Under the pieces are notes generated by a model. That model did not search any database and was not told the origin of the DNA. It worked only from the letters and a program-made list of their open reading frames with translations. The position numbers were made by a program, and so were the translations under genes. Below, in pieces: positions 60,073 through 64,000 of a DNA stretch of 64,000 nucleotides. Numbering within the stretch: the stretch's first letter is position 1; the number at the start of each line of letters is the position of its first letter. The stretch covers positions 5,828,001 to 5,892,000 of the forward strand of contig OZ241368.1 in the NCBI GenBank assembly GCA_965200525.1, in the 5' to 3' direction. This DNA is from JANNPJ01 sp965200525 (lineage in GTDB: Bacteria > Actinomycetota > Actinomycetes > Actinomycetales > Kineosporiaceae).

Positions 60073-61052
60073 GCGGGGGCGGCGAGCCAGGCGTCCACGG
60101 CGGCCGTGCCGCGGGCCTTGAGGGCGGCGCCGGCGCCGGAGTCCTCGATCGAGCAGCGGGCCAGCCAGGCGATGGCCGTGTCGTCGAGGCCCAGCGTTTC
60201 GCGCCCGAGCTGGTACTCCTGGAGCAGGCCGGGCCCGAACAGCAGCGGGTCGTCGCCGTTGAGGCTGCACCGCACGCCGGCCTCGATCAGCCCGGCCAGC
60301 GGGTGCGAGGCCAGGTCGGCAACCACCGAGAGCATCAGGTTGGACGTCGGGCAGACGTCCAGGCAGACCCCCTCGGCGGCGATCCGGCGAACCAGCTCCG
60401 GGTCCTCGGCCGCCCGCACACCATGGGCGATCCGCTCGGCGCCGAGCGCGTCCAGGGCGCCGCGCACGCTGTCCGGCCCGCCGTGCTCGCCGGCGTGCGG
60501 CACCGACTTCAGGCCGGCCTCGCGGGCGATGGCGAACGCCTTGGCGAACGGCTCGGGCGGAAAGCTGGCCTCGTCGGCGGCCAGGCCGAACCCGACCATG
60601 CCGGCGCCGGCCCGCTCGCCCGCCAGCACGGCCATCGCCTCGGCGTCCTCGGGAGCGCTGTTGCGGTCGGCCGAGAGGATCAGGCCGAAGCCGATGCCGA
60701 GGTCGGCGGCAGTGCTCCGGCCCTGGTCGAGGATCAGGTCCAGGACGTCGCCGGCCGAGCCGAGCCGCTCGGCGTACCGGCCCGGGTACATCTGCGGCTC
60801 GATCTGGATCGCGCCGTCGGCGGCGGCGTCCTCCAGCACCTCGCGGACCACCCGGCGGACGTCGTCTTCGGTCCTGAGCACGGCCTCGGCGGCCCGGTAG
60901 AGCCCGGAGAAGGCGGCGAACGAGCCGTAGCCGCGGGTGGCCGGCACCTCGATGCCGTAGCCGGCGGCGATCTCGGCCAGGGTGGCCGGCCGCATCGCCC
61001 CTTCCAGGTGAACGTGCAGGTGGGCCTTCGGCAGGGCGGTCAGGTCGCGCAT
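60069..61052 (-). CDS. add: Adenosine deaminase family protein
   Basis: 327 residues of the metal-dependent adenosine/AMP deaminase family: KAHLHVHLEGAMRPATLAEI (HxH metal site), VGFGLAADEASFPPEPFAKA, the His-Ala-Gly-Glu of SVPHAGEHGGPDSV, RIAHGVRAAEDPELV, and CSLNGDDPLLFG (family usually NTDDP). It converts adenosine or a related aminopurine nucleoside to the 6-oxo form; exact substrate uncertain. ATG at 61052 is preceded by GAGGAG. It overlaps the nucleoside hydrolase end by 13 bases. Confidence 0.9.
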   Translation of the reverse strand: MRDLTALPKAHLHVHLEGAMRPATLAEIAAGYGIEVPATRGYGSFAAFSGLYRAAEAVLRTEDDVRRVVREVLEDAAADGAIQIEPQMYPGRYAERLGSAGDVLDLILDQGRSTAADLGIGFGLILSADRNSAPEDAEAMAVLAGERAGAGMVGFGLAADEASFPPEPFAKAFAIAREAGLKSVPHAGEHGGPDSVRGALDALGAERIAHGVRAAEDPELVRRIAAEGVCLDVCPTSNLMLSVVADLASHPLAGLIEAGVRCSLNGDDPLLFGPGLLQEYQLGRETLGLDDTAIAWLARCSIEDSGAGAALKARGTAAVDAWLAAPA

Positions 61053-61936
61053 GGTTCTCCTCGGGAGGCGACGCGGATCCGGTCGAGGATCTCGCGGGTG
61101 ACGGCCGGCACGTCCACGGCGGTGACGACGTTCACGACGGTTCCGGTCCGATCGTGCCGGACCGCTCCGGCGTCCTCGCCGCCGGGTTGCACGCAGACCC
61201 GGATCGGGCGCTCGGTGAACAGGTCCGGGCGCAGCATCGCGATCACGGTCACGGCGTCGTGCGGGACGTCGTGCGGTTCGTTCCAGTAGGCCATCCAGGC
61301 CCGGGTCTCTCGTTCGAGCTGCGCTCCCAGCGGGCCGGCGGTGCCGAGTTCGGCCACGGCCGCGCCGTCCAGCCGGACCTGGCGGGTGATCTCCAGCCCG
61401 GTAACGGTGAGCCGCAGCCCGGACCGGATCACTTCGTCGGCCGCGACCGCGTCGGAGGCGAAGTTGTGCTCCGGCCGACCGGTGGCCGGCTCCTCGAAGC
61501 TCCCGCCCATCAGCCAGACCCGGCGCACGCTCGTCACGAATCCCGGATCGGATCGGACGGCGTGAGCCAGGTTGGTCAGCGGCCCGACGGCCACGATCTC
61601 CAGCTCGCCTTCGGCCGCGCGGGCCTGCTCCAGCAGCCAGTCGACGCCGTCGCGGTCCGACGGCGGTGCGGTCACCAAGTGGTCGAGGCCGGCGAAATGC
61701 TGCCCCTCTTCGCCCGACACCCACACCGGCCGGCCCGACAGCGGCTGCGACCGGCCCGGGTGGGCGGGCACGTCCCGCCCGGCCAGGGCGGCGAAGCCGG
61801 CCAGCAACCGGGCCCGCATCCGCACGTCGCCGTACACCGTGCTCGCGCCGAGCAGGTCGAGTTCGGGGCTGCCGAGCAGGACGGCGAGGGCGAGCGCGTC
61901 GTCGACGTCCGAGCCGAGGTCGGTGTCCAGGGCCAC
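61040..61936 (-). CDS. Inosine/uridine-preferring nucleoside hydrolase
   Basis: 298 residues of the IUNH family: the Ca-binding Asp cluster LDTDLGSDVDDALALAVLLG at the N-terminus, STVYGDVRMRARL, VAVGPLTNLAHAVRSDPGFV, VWLMGGSFEEPATGRPEHNF, and VPHDAVTVIAML. It hydrolyses ribonucleosides to base plus ribose. GTG at 61936 is the only usual start codon near the domain edge; it lies 11 bases after the permease stop. Operon context with adenosine deaminase supports purine nucleoside salvage. Confidence 0.9.
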   Translation of the reverse strand: MALDTDLGSDVDDALALAVLLGSPELDLLGASTVYGDVRMRARLLAGFAALAGRDVPAHPGRSQPLSGRPVWVSGEEGQHFAGLDHLVTAPPSDRDGVDWLLEQARAAEGELEIVAVGPLTNLAHAVRSDPGFVTSVRRVWLMGGSFEEPATGRPEHNFASDAVAADEVIRSGLRLTVTGLEITRQVRLDGAAVAELGTAGPLGAQLERETRAWMAYWNEPHDVPHDAVTVIAMLRPDLFTERPIRVCVQPGGEDAGAVRHDRTGTVVNVVTAVDVPAVTREILDRIRVASRGEPCAT

Positions 61937-61947
61937 CGGGCGCCGGT

Positions 61948-62820
61948 TCAGTGTACGGTCGGCGCCGGGCCGAACCGGGCCAGGACGAACGTCTCGATCA
62001 GCCCGACCAGGGTGTACAGCAGGATCGAGACCGAGGTCAGGGTGGCGATCGAGGCCCACAGGTTGTCGTAGCCGAACGCCCCGATGTCGCGCAGGATGAC
62101 GCCGCCGGTGCCGCCGCCGGTGGCCAGCCACTCCGACACCAGGGCCCCGATCAGGGCGCCCGGTACCGAGATCCGGGCCGCGGCGAAGATGGCCGGCATC
62201 GCGGTCGGCAGAGCGATCTTGCGCAGCACGGTCAGGTCGCTGCCGCCGTAGGCCACCACCAGGTCGCGGGCCTGGCTGTTGATCGACCGCAACCCGAACA
62301 CGATGGTGACCAGGGCCGGGAAGAACACCACGATGCCGGCGATCACGGCCACCCCGACCAGCCCCCGGCCGAAGATCAGGGTGATGATCGGCGTCATCGC
62401 GACCAGCGGCACCGAGCGCAGCAGCATGGCCACCGGCATGAACGCCTGCTCCACGCTGCGGAAGAGGACGAAACCGATGCCGACCACCATCGCCGCGACC
62501 ATCCCGCCGACGAAGCCCAGCGAGGCGTCGCGCAGGGTGGTGCCGAGCGGGTCGAACACCGCCGAGCGGTTGGCTGCCGCCTCGGGCGCGGTGACCATGT
62601 ACTCCCAGACCGCGTGCGGCGTCTTGCCGACCAGGGGGTTGATGTCGAAGTACCGCAGGAAGGCTTCCCAGGCGATGACGGCGACGATCGCCGAGACCAC
62701 CAGGGGCAGGAAGGCCCGGCCCACGGCCCGGCCGTAGACCGAGAAGGCCGAGGGAAAGGTGTCCGGGGAGGCACCGGGGGAGAGGGCCGGAACCGGGGAG
62801 TCGATCTCGGTGGCGGTCAT
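61948..62820 (-). CDS. ABC importer permease, SsuC/TauC type (second)
   Basis: 290 residues, BPD_transp_1 fold with about six spans: FLPLVVSAIVAVIAWEAFLR, SLGFVGGMVAAMVVGIGFVL, the EAA-type loop YGGSDLTVLRKIALPTAMPA, GALIGALVSEWLATGGGTGG. Its ATG shares one base with the stop of the next permease upstream. The substrate is inferred only from the nucleoside genes downstream. Confidence 0.9.
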   Translation of the reverse strand: MTATEIDSPVPALSPGASPDTFPSAFSVYGRAVGRAFLPLVVSAIVAVIAWEAFLRYFDINPLVGKTPHAVWEYMVTAPEAAANRSAVFDPLGTTLRDASLGFVGGMVAAMVVGIGFVLFRSVEQAFMPVAMLLRSVPLVAMTPIITLIFGRGLVGVAVIAGIVVFFPALVTIVFGLRSINSQARDLVVAYGGSDLTVLRKIALPTAMPAIFAAARISVPGALIGALVSEWLATGGGTGGVILRDIGAFGYDNLWASIATLTSVSILLYTLVGLIETFVLARFGPAPTVH

Positions 62821-63623
62821 CAGCTACCTCCCGCGTTCGTGCCGGTCGACCAGGGCGTGACGAACCGGGCGATCAGCGCGAAGAGCGCGAAGCCGAGGCC
62901 GGCCAGGCCGCCGGTGACGAAGGCCAGGGCCCAGGTGCGGGGCACCTCGTACTGCTGCTGGGCCACGGTCAGGGCGACGCCCAGGCCGTTGTCGACCCCG
63001 CCGAGATACTCCCCGATGATCGCGCCGAGCATGGCCGCCGGGGCGGCGATCTTCAGCGCCGACAGGATGTTCGGCAGGGCGGCGATCAGCTGCACCTTGA
63101 TCAGCTTGTGCCACCGGACGCCGCCGTAGGCCTCGATCAGCTGCAGGCTGGCCCGGTCGGCCGCCTTGAGGCCGAGCAGGGCTCCGATCAGGGTGGTGAA
63201 GAACACCGACAGCGAGGCCAGGAAGATGGTCGGTGCCCGGCCACCGAAGATCACCAGAATGATCGGCCCGATCGCGGTCAGCGGCATGCAGTAGCTGATC
63301 ACGGCGAGCTGGGTGGCCACGGCTTCGAGCGGCGGCACCAGCAGCACGATCACCGCCACCAGCAGGGCCAGCCCGTTGCCCCAGAGGAAACCCTGCCCGG
63401 CGCCCTTGAGGGTGACGCCGGCGTTGGTCCAGTAGTAGTCCCAGCCGTCCTTGCCGAACTGGGTGATCACCGCCCACGGCGTCGGGACCGAGCCCGAGCT
63501 GTGGAACACGGTCGCCGCCAGCAGCCACCAGACGGCGATCAGCACGACCGGGCCGATCACCGCACCGAGCCAGGCTGGTCGTTCCCTACCGGCCCGGGCC
63601 GGCTCGACCGCGACCGACGTCAT
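62820..63623 (-). CDS. ABC importer permease, SsuC/TauC type (first)
   Basis: 267 residues, paralogous to the next gene: LGAVIGPVVLIAVWWLLAAT, GNGLALLVAVIVLLVPPLEA, the EAA loop YGGVRWHKLIKVQLIAALPN, and LGAIIGEYLGGVDNGLGVAL. Two different permeases with one ATPase is the arrangement of several NitT/TauT-type importers for pyrimidine- or purine-like compounds. Confidence 0.9.
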   Translation of the reverse strand: MTSVAVEPARAGRERPAWLGAVIGPVVLIAVWWLLAATVFHSSGSVPTPWAVITQFGKDGWDYYWTNAGVTLKGAGQGFLWGNGLALLVAVIVLLVPPLEAVATQLAVISYCMPLTAIGPIILVIFGGRAPTIFLASLSVFFTTLIGALLGLKAADRASLQLIEAYGGVRWHKLIKVQLIAALPNILSALKIAAPAAMLGAIIGEYLGGVDNGLGVALTVAQQQYEVPRTWALAFVTGGLAGLGFALFALIARFVTPWSTGTNAGGS

Positions 63624-64000
63624 CAGTGCTCACCCGGCCCGGCGTCGTCCATGGCCGCACCGCCCTTGCCGAACAGCAGGTCGGAGAGGTGGTCGTGGAT
63701 GGCGTGGAACTCGGGGGTGCGCATCATCTCCGGCGTCCGGGGCCGGGGCAGGTCGATCGGCACCACCTCAAGGATCCGGCCCGGGCGCGGGCTCATCACG
63801 GCCACGACGTCGGACAGGAAGATCGCCTCGCTGACGCCGTGGGTGACCATCAGCGTGGTGGCCGGCTTCTCGGTCCAGATCCGCAGCAGCTCGAGGTTGA
63901 GCCGCTGGCGGGTCATGTCGTCGAGGGCCCCGAACGGCTCGTCCAGCAGCAGCACCGACGGCTTGACCACCAGCGACCGGGCGATCGAGACCCGCTGGCG
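63623..64000 (-). CDS. ABC importer ATP-binding protein, SsuB/TauB type (5' part outside window)
   Basis: The 125 C-terminal residues are present: RQRVSIARSLVVKPSVLLLD, EPFGALDDMTRQRLNLELLR (Walker B, D-loop), TTLMVTHGVSEAIFLSDVVA (H-loop), SPRPGRILEVVPIDLPRPRT. The Walker A and most of the signature lie beyond the window end. The stop shares one base with the permease ATG. A substrate-binding protein gene, if present, lies outside. Confidence 0.93.
   Translation of the reverse strand, partial: RQRVSIARSLVVKPSVLLLDEPFGALDDMTRQRLNLELLRIWTEKPATTLMVTHGVSEAIFLSDVVAVMSPRPGRILEVVPIDLPRPRTPEMMRTPEFHAIHDHLSDLLFGKGGAAMDDAGPGEH

Overview
The window is chromosomal DNA from a high-GC actinomycete. The gene order fits this (aspS-rarA-alaS-ruvX-mltG-aroE, aroC-aroK-aroB-efp-nusB-bldD-pyrRBC-carAB-pyrF, mihF-gmk-rpoZ-coaBC-metK-priA), as do frequent GTG/TTG starts, start/stop overlaps, BldD, the actinobacterial IHF and a helicase-motif-less PriA. 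I cannot fix the genus from sequence alone; a member of the Frankiales/Kineosporiales/Nakamurellales neighbourhood is a guess.

Layout. 1-7716: the end of aspS, then rarA, two small envelope-associated genes, alaS, ruvX, mltG and aroE. 7717-9558: a secreted GH128-type glucanase with two discoidin-like domains behind a probable LacI-family operator. 9559-14601: a decayed mobile region holding remnants of a conjugative-element hypothetical gene (interrupted by an 83-bp MITE-like insertion with a 5-bp target duplication), a VirB4/TraC-type ATPase gene broken by TTGGCCAA-rich inserts, and a frameshifted replication-relaxation gene. 14602-15198: a conserved actinobacterial gene split by an in-frame amber codon. 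15248-28499: a self-contained type IV pilus locus (pilB, pilT, pilC, two major-type prepilins, three large minor-pilin-like genes, prepilin peptidase, pilM, pilN, pilO) lying between aroE and aroCKB.

28566-41802: shikimate genes aroC-aroK-aroB, then efp, nusB, a converging bldD, and the pyrimidine operon pyrR-pyrB-pyrC-carA-carB-pyrF, apparently controlled by a PyrR-binding leader. 41803-47269: an intergenic repeat/hairpin, a possibly leaderless three-gene DrrAB/NodIJ-like ABC exporter, a lipoprotein, and a single-chain GAF / kinase-like / receiver-like / LuxR regulator that has lost the phospho-transfer residues. 47387-51970: an apparent triose/ketose operon (class II aldolase, CbbY-like phosphatase, DhaL, DhaK, MFS transporter). 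52267-58303: mihF, gmk, rpoZ, coaBC, metK, priA. 58404-59123: a truncated glycosyltransferase. 59170-64000 (minus strand): an operon reading ABC ATPase, two SsuC-type permeases, nucleoside hydrolase, adenosine deaminase and an alpha/beta hydrolase, which looks like nucleoside uptake and salvage.

How it fits together: most of the window is core housekeeping (translation, aromatic and pyrimidine biosynthesis, nucleotide and cofactor metabolism). The accessory interest lies in the pilus locus, the eroded conjugative element, the kinase-dead hybrid regulator, and the two catabolic/uptake operons.
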